Of a stretch of DNA of 64,000 nucleotides, positions 25,176-33,647 are shown in pieces. Position 1 is the first letter of the stretch, and every line of letters starts with the position of its first letter. Location of the stretch: NCBI GenBank assembly GCA_964589825.1, contig CAZPUS010000006.1:50395-114394 (forward strand), given 5' to 3'. The position numbers and the translations under genes were made by a program. The notes under the pieces are model-generated. The model was not told where the DNA came from, ran no database searches, and was given only the letters and a program-made list of their open reading frames with translations. The stretch comes from CAZPUS01 sp964589825. Lineage in GTDB: Bacteria > Fibrobacterota > Chitinivibrionia > Chitinivibrionales > WJKA01.

Positions 25176-27002
25176 TTATATAACATTTTTGAACCAGGCC
25201 ATGCTTTCGGCCAGTCCTCCGGAACGATTGCGAAGCCGCCAGGACCGTGCATGCGCTTGACGAATACGAAGAAGCATTGTGTGTGTGTCATCCGGCAGAG
25301 AGGCCGATTTTTTAGCACACCAGGCTCTATGAAGGGCCAACTCGCACATGCTGAGCGCATTGCGAAGCTGTGAATACGAACAGCGTTCTTCGTTTGAAGA
25401 AACCGAAAACTGTAGAAAATCCTTCTCGAGCTGCTTTCGCTGTCTCTGAGCTTCGGCTATTTGATTGAGCGGGATGTCATCGACATAAAGAGTAAGCTTG
25501 GTAAAAGGAAGAAAAAGAAAGTGGTGGAAGTGGGTCGAATTGACCTGTTTTTTCCGTATGCAAGTATACAGATTACCAAAAGAGTGCAGAAATGGTCCCA
25601 AAAATGATTTGGGGTTATCGAACACGGTATGGTTAACGGCGGTATCGATATCAAGGGAACGGTTTTTTGAATGGCACCATGCATTTGCTGCTGCAGCAAT
25701 AATTCCGGGATAGCTTATAGGTCGGTACTGGTGATGCCCGTGATCGCCCCAGTCGGTAAGCAGCAGGCCTTCGGCTTGTGTACGAAGCCCTTCTGCGGCA
25801 GCCCGTTTGATGTTTTGGATACAGTTGTCATATCGTCCACTGATTGCGGTCCATGAGGAAGTTCCGGGGCAGACGTAAAACGAATGCCCGGATGTGGCAA
25901 TGCGGCTGCATTCTTCAGCAAACGGATGGTTGGCTTCATACCCCCATTGCGCAAGAGTGAGATCAGAAGGAATCCGATCAAGGTGGTCCGGCTCTTTGAG
26001 TAACATATCCGCCCAAATCATCATGCCACGATTCCGGGACGAAATCCGTTTGTAAAGCTCCCGTACATAGTCGGTATATACTGCAACCTGTCCTCGTTGT
26101 CTTACCCTGGCGGCACTTTTGCCCCTGCCCAGTTCCCAGGTTTCATCACATCCTGCATGAAAAAGCGAAGATGAAAAATTGGGTAGCAGTTCGTCATAAA
26201 GCTCATCAAGGAAATCGAGAGACGCGGTATCGGGGGAGAGTGTCCTGCCGAAGTTCCATCGCTGGTTTCGGTGATCGATGAATCCATCGGGGCACTCCGC
26301 AAGCGCCGCATAACGGGAATGCCTGAGCCAGCGTTCGAAATGACCGAAGGAGTTGAAATTAGGGACCAGTTCAATAAAGTGTTTTTGGCAATGTCGATCG
26401 AGTCGGAGTATCTGTTCGGGGGTAAGCGGAGAGCACCCTTTCCATACGGTGGAATGACGAGAAAACCGGAAGGTATGTTCGGTATATAGTTGGAGCTGGT
26501 TATATTTAAGTCGTGCGAGCAACTCAACCAGAGAAAAAAGATTCTGCATTGTGGGGACCTTACATCGACTTATATCGAGCATGAAGCCGCGTCGTGTGAA
26601 ATCGGGCGCATCCTTGATTGTGCAAAGAGGCAGCATGGCAGGAGAAGGTGATGATGCAATCAGCTGGCGAAGTGTCTGAAGGGCATAAAAGGCCCCTGCT
26701 GCGTCTGCTGCCGTAACGCTAATCCCCGCGCTTCGTACTGCGAGCGTATAGCCCTGCGATGAATGATTGTGCGGATCATGTGAGAGTTGTAAATAGCAGT
26801 TGCCTGCAGCAGGTTTTGCCGCCGTAATACCGAAACGGTACCCGAGTCCGGACTCCAGATGGGTTTTAAGCGATAGGAGATGTGGATACAGTGATGTAAT
26901 CCACGATTGCGAACAGACCAGCAGGCGGTGTTCCTGCAAAGTACTGTGGCGCGTCTGTATGCGTGCAAAGCGTGGTGCAGGGAAAAGGAATGGGGGCATC
27001 AT
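25176..27002 (-). CDS. glycoside hydrolase family 20 beta-N-acetylhexosaminidase
   Basis: A 608-residue GH20 enzyme releasing terminal N-acetylglucosamine or galactosamine. A non-catalytic GH20b-like domain covers about residues 20-130. The TIM barrel starts RRGFMLDISRCKVP (138-151). The catalytic Asp-Glu pair is D286-E287 in HAGCDETWELG, and IELVPNFNSFGHFERWL is also conserved. A helical extension of about 100 residues ends the protein. No signal peptide is seen, which suggests it acts in the cytoplasm on imported chito-oligosaccharides. It overlaps the PilZ gene start by 4 bp. Confidence 0.88.
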   Translation of the reverse strand: MMPPFLFPAPRFARIQTRHSTLQEHRLLVCSQSWITSLYPHLLSLKTHLESGLGYRFGITAAKPAAGNCYLQLSHDPHNHSSQGYTLAVRSAGISVTAADAAGAFYALQTLRQLIASSPSPAMLPLCTIKDAPDFTRRGFMLDISRCKVPTMQNLFSLVELLARLKYNQLQLYTEHTFRFSRHSTVWKGCSPLTPEQILRLDRHCQKHFIELVPNFNSFGHFERWLRHSRYAALAECPDGFIDHRNQRWNFGRTLSPDTASLDFLDELYDELLPNFSSSLFHAGCDETWELGRGKSAARVRQRGQVAVYTDYVRELYKRISSRNRGMMIWADMLLKEPDHLDRIPSDLTLAQWGYEANHPFAEECSRIATSGHSFYVCPGTSSWTAISGRYDNCIQNIKRAAAEGLRTQAEGLLLTDWGDHGHHQYRPISYPGIIAAAANAWCHSKNRSLDIDTAVNHTVFDNPKSFLGPFLHSFGNLYTCIRKKQVNSTHFHHFLFLPFTKLTLYVDDIPLNQIAEAQRQRKQLEKDFLQFSVSSNEERCSYSQLRNALSMCELALHRAWCAKKSASLPDDTHTMLLRIRQAHARSWRLRNRSGGLAESMAWFKNVI

Positions 27003-27334
27003 TCGCTCCTGAAACCGGCGATAATCCGTTCAAGTCGGTGCTGATTGTCCGAGTCAAGACTACTGAATGCAATGCCGACGTACATAAGTGCATCGCCACG
27101 CCTCCAGGCGATTGATCCTTCGCAGGAGACGCTGATCATGGTGGAGTCTATTTTTACGGTAAACGCACAGCGCAACATTTCGTTTTGTTCCAGTTTGGTA
27201 TGCGCGGGTAGTTTGAGACAAATGCCGCCAAGGCTGATATTGCACAGTGTCGCTCCGCGAATGACGCGCTCTTTGCTCCATACGGTTGTGGCTACATTGA
27301 GCGAATAACGGGTATAACGTCTTCTTTCTCTCAT
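26999..27334 (-). CDS. PilZ domain protein
   Basis: A 111-residue single PilZ domain, the cyclic-di-GMP receptor fold. The ligand motifs are present: RRRYTRY near the N-terminus (RxxxR) and NISLGGICL (N/D-x-S-x-x-G) near residue 32. It should bind c-di-GMP, but no diguanylate cyclase is nearby. It is translationally coupled to the GH20 gene by an ATGA overlap, an unexpected pairing. The 230 bp on its upstream side contain no gene. Confidence 0.85.
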   Translation of the reverse strand: MRERRRYTRYSLNVATTVWSKERVIRGATLCNISLGGICLKLPAHTKLEQNEMLRCAFTVKIDSTMISVSCEGSIAWRRGDALMYVGIAFSSLDSDNQHRLERIIAGFRSE

Positions 27335-27567
27335 ATTTTTTGTCGTAGTACCAGGTGAGTGTTAAACAGAGTATTGGTTTAAAAAGAGTTATGCCTGCAA
27401 TAATATATGACTCGCCTGCATCGGCATTATCCTGTATGTACGCATGGTTGTCGTACATTATTGCGGTCCAACGCGTGAAATGGCATAAAAATACGTTTGG
27501 GCACCAACAGGCGGGGTGGCGCGTGCAGTTCAGATGGCAATAAACTAAAAAACGCGCGCAGAAAATA

Positions 27568-29280
27568 TCAATGTCCGCGACTGAAAAATGAGGACAGATG
27601 GAGACTGATATTGTAATTAGAACCGGTATTGTCTTCACTGAGCAATTCGAAAAGTGCCGATACATGAATGCGACACGATGCGCTAAGGCGCCCGCCGATA
27701 CCTGCATCCGCTCCCACGATTCTTTTGGTGGAATAATCGTAATAGTCGTAAGGTTGGAGATGTTCAAACACAACATATGCCGATGCATTTAGCGAAAGCT
27801 CCTGTCGCTGTAGTCGCAGTTGTATCCGTGGAGTGATTTCGGTTCCCGATTCAATGATGTATCGGGCAGTGGGGGTATAGTTTTCATTTACAAGAGGGTG
27901 GCCGTCGTGAGAATTTTTATTCGTGTACTCGCGAATACTACATTCGCATTGCGCAGAGAGTCGTACAGCATCGCGTATATCGAAGAATACGTTCGGAAGA
28001 AGCGTCCAGGAGATCCCATTTAGGCGATAGGTTATAAACCCGCGATGAAAAGGATTTCCGTGTCCGCCGCGAATTTCCCACACAAGGCTGTCGCTGCGTT
28101 TTTCCTGTTCAAAAAGAAAACGCAAGTCGAACGATCCGCCCCATGGGCGTTGCCGGGGATCATGGCGAATGGTTAGTTCGGTGTGTGTTTCGCGCCAGCG
28201 ATGCGGTGACCAGGCCTTTTCGTCGTAAAAATACAATGGCGTAAAAAGCAGCAAACCGAAGCTTGTGGCATCCAGCTGTGCGCGGGTCTCGAGTTCAGGG
28301 CATATATGAAGCACATCGGCAGTATCCTTTGCCGGGTCGCGTGTAAGCGCATCATAATCGATGTAGCTGTTACGTACCGATGCACGCAGCACGCGCGTAT
28401 AATCGCTGCTGTGGTATTCGCTCCGGGGGGTAAATGTGTAGCTGGTGTGAGAGATATATCCGGGTCGATTGGTGCGGTAGCATATCCGTTCTATGGTTAC
28501 CGGAAATTCATACCGGAACGGTTCATCACTGTGGGGACCGGTTCGTGAACTGCGTATTTTTATAGAGATATTATCGGATGAATCCGCATCGGCACCTCTG
28601 AATTTGTCCGGTGAAATAGAGGACAGGTTGGTTCGTGCGCCAAAAAGACGCTTCTCTGCCGAAATGCCGGCAGAGATATCCCAGCGGCCCTGTGCATATT
28701 TCTGCTGCAGGTCGATGCCGCTGGAAAGGGTATAATTCGATGCATAAAAACGCGGTATAAGCAGGGAGTGCGCAAAAGAAGGCAGAGAATATTCAAAAGA
28801 TCCCCGCATGTAAAGGCTGCTGCGATTCTGAAGAGTATCGGTATCGACGTTATCCTTTGGATCGTTGCTTGTACGTATGTCGTTATAATCGAGAAAACTG
28901 GACCCGACCGAGAAGGACCAGGGCAAAGAGCGGTTCGATTCAGCTCCGGTTTTACGCCCAACAGGATTCTGTTGGTGGGAGCGAGGATTTTTTTGCACGA
29001 GCGAATTGAGCATATCGAGCGCGTCGGTGTATAGTCCCATACGGGCGAGTTCTTCGGCAGCATCGATATATTCCCGGTAGGCACTGCTGTCGCGTGCACG
29101 CAGTGCTTCACGGGTACGCACGAATTCGGTTGAATCTCCCTGAGAATCAGCGAGTGCTGAGGTCACCCCCGCAGTGATGGTGCAGATGAGCAGCAGGATC
29201 ACAAGAGTGCATTTGCTGTGCCCAGCGCGTGCTTTGCATATAACGGTGGCAGCAGAATATCGTACTTTTTCAGTGTGCAT
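27568..29280 (-). CDS. exported probable beta-barrel protein with helical N-terminal domain
   Basis: A 570-residue exported protein of no family I recognise. From the start at 29280 the N-terminus has a basic region and a hydrophobic core (TLVILLLICTITAGV) ending at an ALA-D cleavage-like site. A TPR-like helical pair follows (EEYIDAAEELARMGLYTDALDMLN without the first E). The remaining about 470 residues are rich in Tyr, Ser, Arg and alternating beta patterns, like an outer-membrane barrel. The open frame extends 83 codons upstream, but that part lies inside the preceding gene. The two genes overlap by 11 bp. Confidence 0.6.
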   Translation of the reverse strand: MHTEKVRYSAATVICKARAGHSKCTLVILLLICTITAGVTSALADSQGDSTEFVRTREALRARDSSAYREYIDAAEELARMGLYTDALDMLNSLVQKNPRSHQQNPVGRKTGAESNRSLPWSFSVGSSFLDYNDIRTSNDPKDNVDTDTLQNRSSLYMRGSFEYSLPSFAHSLLIPRFYASNYTLSSGIDLQQKYAQGRWDISAGISAEKRLFGARTNLSSISPDKFRGADADSSDNISIKIRSSRTGPHSDEPFRYEFPVTIERICYRTNRPGYISHTSYTFTPRSEYHSSDYTRVLRASVRNSYIDYDALTRDPAKDTADVLHICPELETRAQLDATSFGLLLFTPLYFYDEKAWSPHRWRETHTELTIRHDPRQRPWGGSFDLRFLFEQEKRSDSLVWEIRGGHGNPFHRGFITYRLNGISWTLLPNVFFDIRDAVRLSAQCECSIREYTNKNSHDGHPLVNENYTPTARYIIESGTEITPRIQLRLQRQELSLNASAYVVFEHLQPYDYYDYSTKRIVGADAGIGGRLSASCRIHVSALFELLSEDNTGSNYNISLHLSSFFSRGH

Positions 29281-30175
29281 TTTTCTCGAGCTTTTGCAGG
29301 GCTTTTTCGACAAAGCGTCGAGCGATATGGAATTGTTTGCGGGCCTTCTCCGGTTCGTTCGCCGCTTTGTGTTGTTTGCCTTTTCGATAATGCGAACGTG
29401 CCAGTACAAGTATCTTTCCGGTTGTTTCATTACCCGTTTTTTCCTGCATGGATTCGGCGCGAAGGATTTGTGCCTCGATTCGTTGCGCAGATGATTCACT
29501 CGTGGAGTTGGAAGAAAACAGGGTGTCACGTACCGAGGTAATCAATCGCAGTGCGTCGATTTTTTTATTCCGGTTGAGCAGAACGCGGGCGCTGTCACAC
29601 GCACGTAAGGCATAGGAATAGAGCGGGGATCGCTCGGGATTGCGTCTGGAGAGTATACGAGCCGTATCCTGAAGCGCCCTGAGCATAGTATCCAGCTCAC
29701 AGGCGTGACCGAGATTCTGAAGATACGCATTGAGTTCACGCCGGGCCTGTTCGAGCTGGTTATTCAGCGCTTCTGTCTGCCTGCAGAATAGACGAATATC
29801 GGATTGAGTACAGTTAGGGCACGATGTGCTGCTGCGTTTGCCCTGTACGATTTCTTGTTCCAGCCGCTGACGGGAATTATGTAACCGATCGATCCGGCTT
29901 TTTAGATAGTCTTTTTTTTGGGAAAGTGTGCGCCATTTTTTCTTCAGCTCCAGCGAATCCGTGGACGCCTCGTTGAGAGCAAATGTGTTGCTGCGCGAAA
30001 GCTCGTGCGAAAACCGACGAAATCTTTGCGATGTTTTGTTAAATGTCCGTGCGCATCGATCAAAGGTATGCTGGACCCGTTCCCACGATGTGGCATCCGC
30101 TTGGGTCGTACTCCCCATCAGTGCAATTAGTATAAAGCCTGTATATATGTGATATGCGATAATACGTGAACTCAT
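29270..30175 (-). CDS. periplasmic coiled-coil protein of unknown function
   Basis: A 301-residue protein with a signal peptide (core TGFILIALMG, cleavage near TQADA) and long amphipathic helices rich in Arg, Gln, Lys and Leu, consistent with coiled coils. A CPNC pair near residue 118 and further single cysteines could form disulfides or bind metal. The C-terminal part (HYRKGKQHKAANEPEKARKQ) looks like a TPR-type helix pair. It overlaps the barrel-like gene, so the two very likely form one envelope unit. No known family was recognised. Confidence 0.65.
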   Translation of the reverse strand: MSSRIIAYHIYTGFILIALMGSTTQADATSWERVQHTFDRCARTFNKTSQRFRRFSHELSRSNTFALNEASTDSLELKKKWRTLSQKKDYLKSRIDRLHNSRQRLEQEIVQGKRSSTSCPNCTQSDIRLFCRQTEALNNQLEQARRELNAYLQNLGHACELDTMLRALQDTARILSRRNPERSPLYSYALRACDSARVLLNRNKKIDALRLITSVRDTLFSSNSTSESSAQRIEAQILRAESMQEKTGNETTGKILVLARSHYRKGKQHKAANEPEKARKQFHIARRFVEKALQKLEKNAH

Positions 30176-30216
30176 GTGTAGCTCCTCTGCAAAAAAAATC
30201 GTGCAATAAAAGTCTA

Positions 30217-30378
30217 ACCCGACCAGAGGATTGTTTTAATGAAAAATGCGGTGAGTCGTGTTGTTGTCGCGTTTTCGGAAATGATGGGTTACCCTTGCTG
30301 GCTGGCCTATTTGTTCCGGAAACGCCAAAGGGGTGCAGATAACAGCATATTCACCAAATCAAATCGCTCAGTGCAGGT
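30217..30378 (-). repeat. MITE-like repeat, inverted copy with perfect 3-bp duplication (CTA)
   Basis: A 162-bp copy in the opposite orientation: on the plus strand it begins ACCCGACCAGAGGATTGTTT and ends AAATCGCTCAGTGCAGGT. The flanks are CTA at 30214-30216 and CTA at 30379-30381. The right-hand CTA is the complement of the TAG stop of the FISUMP gene, so the element directly abuts that stop codon. It lies between that gene and the start of the coiled-coil gene. Confidence 0.82.
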
Positions 30379-31860
30379 CTAATTCCGTTTAAGGAGTGGA
30401 ACCGATCGTACTCCGTGTGCAGTATGTATACGCAGGATATACACTCCCGGTTCGGGATGTTCGTCATGACGCCAGACGATGGGACGATCATTGGTATGGG
30501 TGCGAGTGTGCATGCGTATGCGTCCCGATACATCGATAACACTCAGCGCGGTAATACGAGAGGCGAGTGCATTGCGGGATACGATAAGGCGATCGTGGTC
30601 AAAACGAGCGTCGATGGTTCCGCGGTCACGAGGCGATACCGTACGTTTTATTGAGACCTCCTCACCATTGAGCTCAATATTCGAGAACGTGTATCCTCCG
30701 TTTTTGAGGGTGGTATCGTTATCTATTGCCATCATTGTCAGCACCGGAATCGAATCATGGCGAAGACGGTAATAATAGTGTGCCGAAAAGGAATAGTCTG
30801 AAGATTTTTCCGTAACTTCACAAATTGTCCAGTTGCGTCTGTCAATTTTAAACGTATAGGTGATCGAACTCCTGCTAAATTGTATCCCAAGGGTATCCCC
30901 CTGTGTGACCTGTGCCTGTGTGTCTTGTGCTGCTATCCAGTCAATAGTCGCAAGGGAAAAGATGGGATCCCGTATAATGTAGCGTCCTTCAGCCACGTCG
31001 CTGTAGGTGCTTACATAGTCATCGTCGGTATAGGCCTCTCCGTTTACCTCGACTCGTACCGACTCCGGACTTTGCGTATACGAATACGTGCCGGTATTTT
31101 GTGCGAGGACATTGGTACCGCAGGGGGTGCAGCCCGTAACGACGGTGATTTCGGCATCGGCGCGATACGTAGAGATGCGGGAATAATTTTTTTTGAGTTG
31201 TCCGGTAATGTCGCTGACATCGAGGTCCTTGACACACCGCAAAGAGAAGCCGTAGGATTTTGAAAAGGAATGATACCGACCCACGGATGATGATGAGGTG
31301 TCCAGGCAGCGACGCCAGGCCTGTGAGGTGCTGTATTCGGTAGAGGTCCAGTAATATGCAATGGCGTCACAGCAGTAGTCGTTTGAAGAAGTCTGATATC
31401 GCCCGGCCGGCCAAAAATCGAACCCCGTGAATCCGCCCGGAGCGAGAGCCCTACCCGCGGGGCTGCCGCGCCAGGTGGTTGCCATATCGGCCTGGGTGCG
31501 ACTCATCCCGGCGCTCATTTCCAGCTCTTTCCATTCCTGATCCGAAGGGACATGCCATCCATCCGGACAAATGCCCTGGGCGCAGGGGCTCGTCGCGCTG
31601 TCCATCGCTGCATACCACGGGTAGAGGCGGCCGTCCTGCGTACAATTGTTATGATTGTCGTTATAACAAAAATTCTCCACCGGATTACCGTCCGGGTTTT
31701 TTGTTACGTTCAGGTTTTCGCTCATCCATACCTGGTGACCGATACGAACAGTGTCATAGCTGTTGCCGTCAATATCCACAATACCGTCGGCTGCGAGGAT
31801 AGAAACGAGCAGCAGTATGACCGGACATATAATGAAAAAGGTAAACTTCCGTTGTTTCAT
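30379..31860 (-). CDS. secreted FISUMP-domain protein with C-terminal sorting-like domain
   Basis: A 493-residue exported protein with an N-terminal signal (IICPVILLLVSILAADG). Residues about 27-215 form the Fibrobacter succinogenes major paralogous domain: YDTVRIGHQVWMSENLNV, DGRLYPWYAAM, GICPDGWHVPSDQEW and YYWTSTEYS ... RCVKD. A beta-rich middle follows. The last 75 residues (SVIDVSGRIRMH ... PGVYILRIHTAHG) resemble the C-terminal sorting domain of type IX secretion substrates. FISUMP proteins are abundant in Fibrobacter and are the main taxonomic pointer here. The stop codon is part of a repeat's target duplication. Confidence 0.85.
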   Translation of the reverse strand: MKQRKFTFFIICPVILLLVSILAADGIVDIDGNSYDTVRIGHQVWMSENLNVTKNPDGNPVENFCYNDNHNNCTQDGRLYPWYAAMDSATSPCAQGICPDGWHVPSDQEWKELEMSAGMSRTQADMATTWRGSPAGRALAPGGFTGFDFWPAGRYQTSSNDYCCDAIAYYWTSTEYSTSQAWRRCLDTSSSSVGRYHSFSKSYGFSLRCVKDLDVSDITGQLKKNYSRISTYRADAEITVVTGCTPCGTNVLAQNTGTYSYTQSPESVRVEVNGEAYTDDDYVSTYSDVAEGRYIIRDPIFSLATIDWIAAQDTQAQVTQGDTLGIQFSRSSITYTFKIDRRNWTICEVTEKSSDYSFSAHYYYRLRHDSIPVLTMMAIDNDTTLKNGGYTFSNIELNGEEVSIKRTVSPRDRGTIDARFDHDRLIVSRNALASRITALSVIDVSGRIRMHTRTHTNDRPIVWRHDEHPEPGVYILRIHTAHGVRSVPLLKRN

Positions 31861-31950
31861 ACATACAAGTCCTGTTTCAGGATAACGAATGTGGTATCGT
31901 GCGTATCTGCATCATCTGGATGCGTGGCATATCATATTACAACAGAGGGG

Positions 31951-32220
31951 TTATAGAGAGAACATACGTTCGAGATCGTGACGGGAATAGACGCGAAGTG
32001 CAACCATGGTTTCGGATTTGGTAATTCCTTCTATGGAAAGCATCTTGTGTGTGACGACATCGGCCATGGTTTCGTTGTCTTTGACCCTTATGAGCACTGC
32101 GAGATCGAATCGGCCGGTGATCGAGTATACTTCACTTACTTCGTCCATTTGTGCGCACGCCTCGGCGACGTCGTTTACCCTGGTCCGTTCTACTTCGAGC
32201 AGTACAAAAGCGGTAACCAT
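31951..32220 (-). CDS. stand-alone Lrp/AsnC ligand-binding (RAM) domain protein
   Basis: An 89-residue protein consisting only of the effector-binding RAM domain of Lrp/AsnC regulators: MVTAFVLLEVE, VSEVYSITGRFDLAVLIRVKD and IEGITKSETMVALRVYS. The helix-turn-helix is missing. Such stand-alone domains (AsnC-like, sometimes in archaea and bacteria) form rings and bind small molecules, typically amino acids. The start at 32220 is supported by AAGGAG. It lies 54 bp after the thioredoxin-CcdA fusion gene on the same strand. Confidence 0.85.
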   Translation of the reverse strand: MVTAFVLLEVERTRVNDVAEACAQMDEVSEVYSITGRFDLAVLIRVKDNETMADVVTHKMLSIEGITKSETMVALRVYSRHDLERMFSL

Positions 32221-32274
32221 ACACGCATCTCCTTGCGATCGGTATAAAAAACAAAAATGAGTCTGCTGCATTCC

Positions 32275-33426
32275 TTACATGGCGGTGGCGAGGAACAGGG
32301 CAAGCAGCAGCAACACAAATCCCAGTAACGTTTTGAGCATCACCATGTGTTTCTGGGTTTTCTTCGCGAGTTTTTCCCATGTCAAACCAAAATAAGCCAG
32401 TACCATAATGACAAGCAATGGCAGCACGAAGAGTATGTTGTAAAGGATGAGATACGCCCATCCCTTTGCGCGCAATCCTTCTTCCCGGGTCATGAGCACG
32501 ATAGTGGGAAGGTAGACCTGGCCGGTACAGACCGCTTCGAGAAGGGTGACGAGAAATCCGGTAATGAGGGCGCCTACAACCAGACCCGAGCGTGAAAGCT
32601 GTCCGCTTATTACGCTATGTATCCGAAGCTTGACTGCACGGGGAAGCTGCAGCTTAATTTGAGAGGTTTTTCCGGAAATTGCGTATACAATGGCATCCCT
32701 GAAACATATAATACCGATAATCCCGGCAACAATGACGGCCACCCATTTTATAGTAATCGAAATCCAGGCGTTTTTATTGAGAAAAGAGAGTGCGTTGAAC
32801 GCCCCGATACCAATGAGCAGATAGGTGACAAACACTGCAGCGGTAAAGCAGAGTCCTATGACCAGGACTTCTTTTCGGGAGCGTTTTTGCGTGGCCAGAA
32901 ACGAGATGAGAAAGATCATGGTCGCAATGGCGCAGGGGTTGACTCCGTCCGCCAGTCCTGCAAGTACGATGCCTATAAAAGAAAAATCGCTGAATTTTTT
33001 TGCCAGTTTATTGCGATAGCCTGTAGTATCCGATGCGGATGCCGGCGATTTCGGGGAATCCCGCCACTTCTGCGGATTGTTGAGATACCGTATGATAAGT
33101 GGCTCGGCATGGGTCATTATGTCGTCTGCACCGGTGAGAAACGTATCGGGAAGAAAGAGCTCCTGCGCTGAAGAAACAGGGACATTATACGTATTCTCCA
33201 TTTCCATAAGGAGCTGAAAACCTTCTTTGGAGTCAATTTCATGGAAATGGACCTCAAGGCGTGCGGGATATTCCTGAGAGAGCGGATTGAGGATGTGGTT
33301 GATTATCTGTTGACACTCGCCGCACGTTTCCGAGCCGAAAAAATGAACATTGAGCGTATCGCCGGCATGTGCATTGAGTGAATGCAGCAGGAAAAATACG
33401 ATTGCGAGATGCCATAAACGATCCAT
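32275..33426 (-). CDS. thioredoxin-like domain fused to a CcdA/DsbD-type membrane domain
   Basis: A 383-residue protein. A signal peptide ends near NAHA; a periplasmic thioredoxin-like domain carries C35-G-E-C38 (GSETCGECQQI). A membrane domain of six helices starts GLADGVNPCAIATMIFLISFL, the CcdA/DsbD signature with a conserved cysteine, and a second cysteine occurs later (EAVCTGQVYLPT). Such proteins carry electrons from cytoplasmic thioredoxin outward for disulfide reduction or cytochrome maturation. The order, periplasmic domain first and membrane domain second, resembles an abbreviated DsbD. Confidence 0.82.
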   Translation of the reverse strand: MDRLWHLAIVFFLLHSLNAHAGDTLNVHFFGSETCGECQQIINHILNPLSQEYPARLEVHFHEIDSKEGFQLLMEMENTYNVPVSSAQELFLPDTFLTGADDIMTHAEPLIIRYLNNPQKWRDSPKSPASASDTTGYRNKLAKKFSDFSFIGIVLAGLADGVNPCAIATMIFLISFLATQKRSRKEVLVIGLCFTAAVFVTYLLIGIGAFNALSFLNKNAWISITIKWVAVIVAGIIGIICFRDAIVYAISGKTSQIKLQLPRAVKLRIHSVISGQLSRSGLVVGALITGFLVTLLEAVCTGQVYLPTIVLMTREEGLRAKGWAYLILYNILFVLPLLVIMVLAYFGLTWEKLAKKTQKHMVMLKTLLGFVLLLLALFLATAM

Positions 33427-33647
33427 AACATTCTCCGGGAGGTCGCGTTAAGATACAAAAGGCGTCGGGAATGGTAAAAAATACATTTTTCAGAGTGTGC
33501 CTGTCGACAGTTTTTGGCGCGATAGCATTATCGGAAGAATAAAGCGAAATAACGCAGAGTCAGGCAGTGAAAGCTGTAGATATGAAGGCTATAACTATCG
33601 ACTTTTCGGAATCGTGCGGTGTATAAGACGCAGAAACATGCTCGCAC
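33427..33647. other. intergenic region, 221 bp
   Basis: Lies between the end of feoB and the start of the thioredoxin-CcdA gene, both leftward. It should contain the promoter of the latter. No repeat copy, hairpin with T-run or small gene was found. Confidence 0.4.

Noticed and set aside
27355..27543. A 62-codon plus-strand frame in the PilZ/barrel gap
   Set aside because: No ribosome site or similarity; orientation is opposite to both neighbours.
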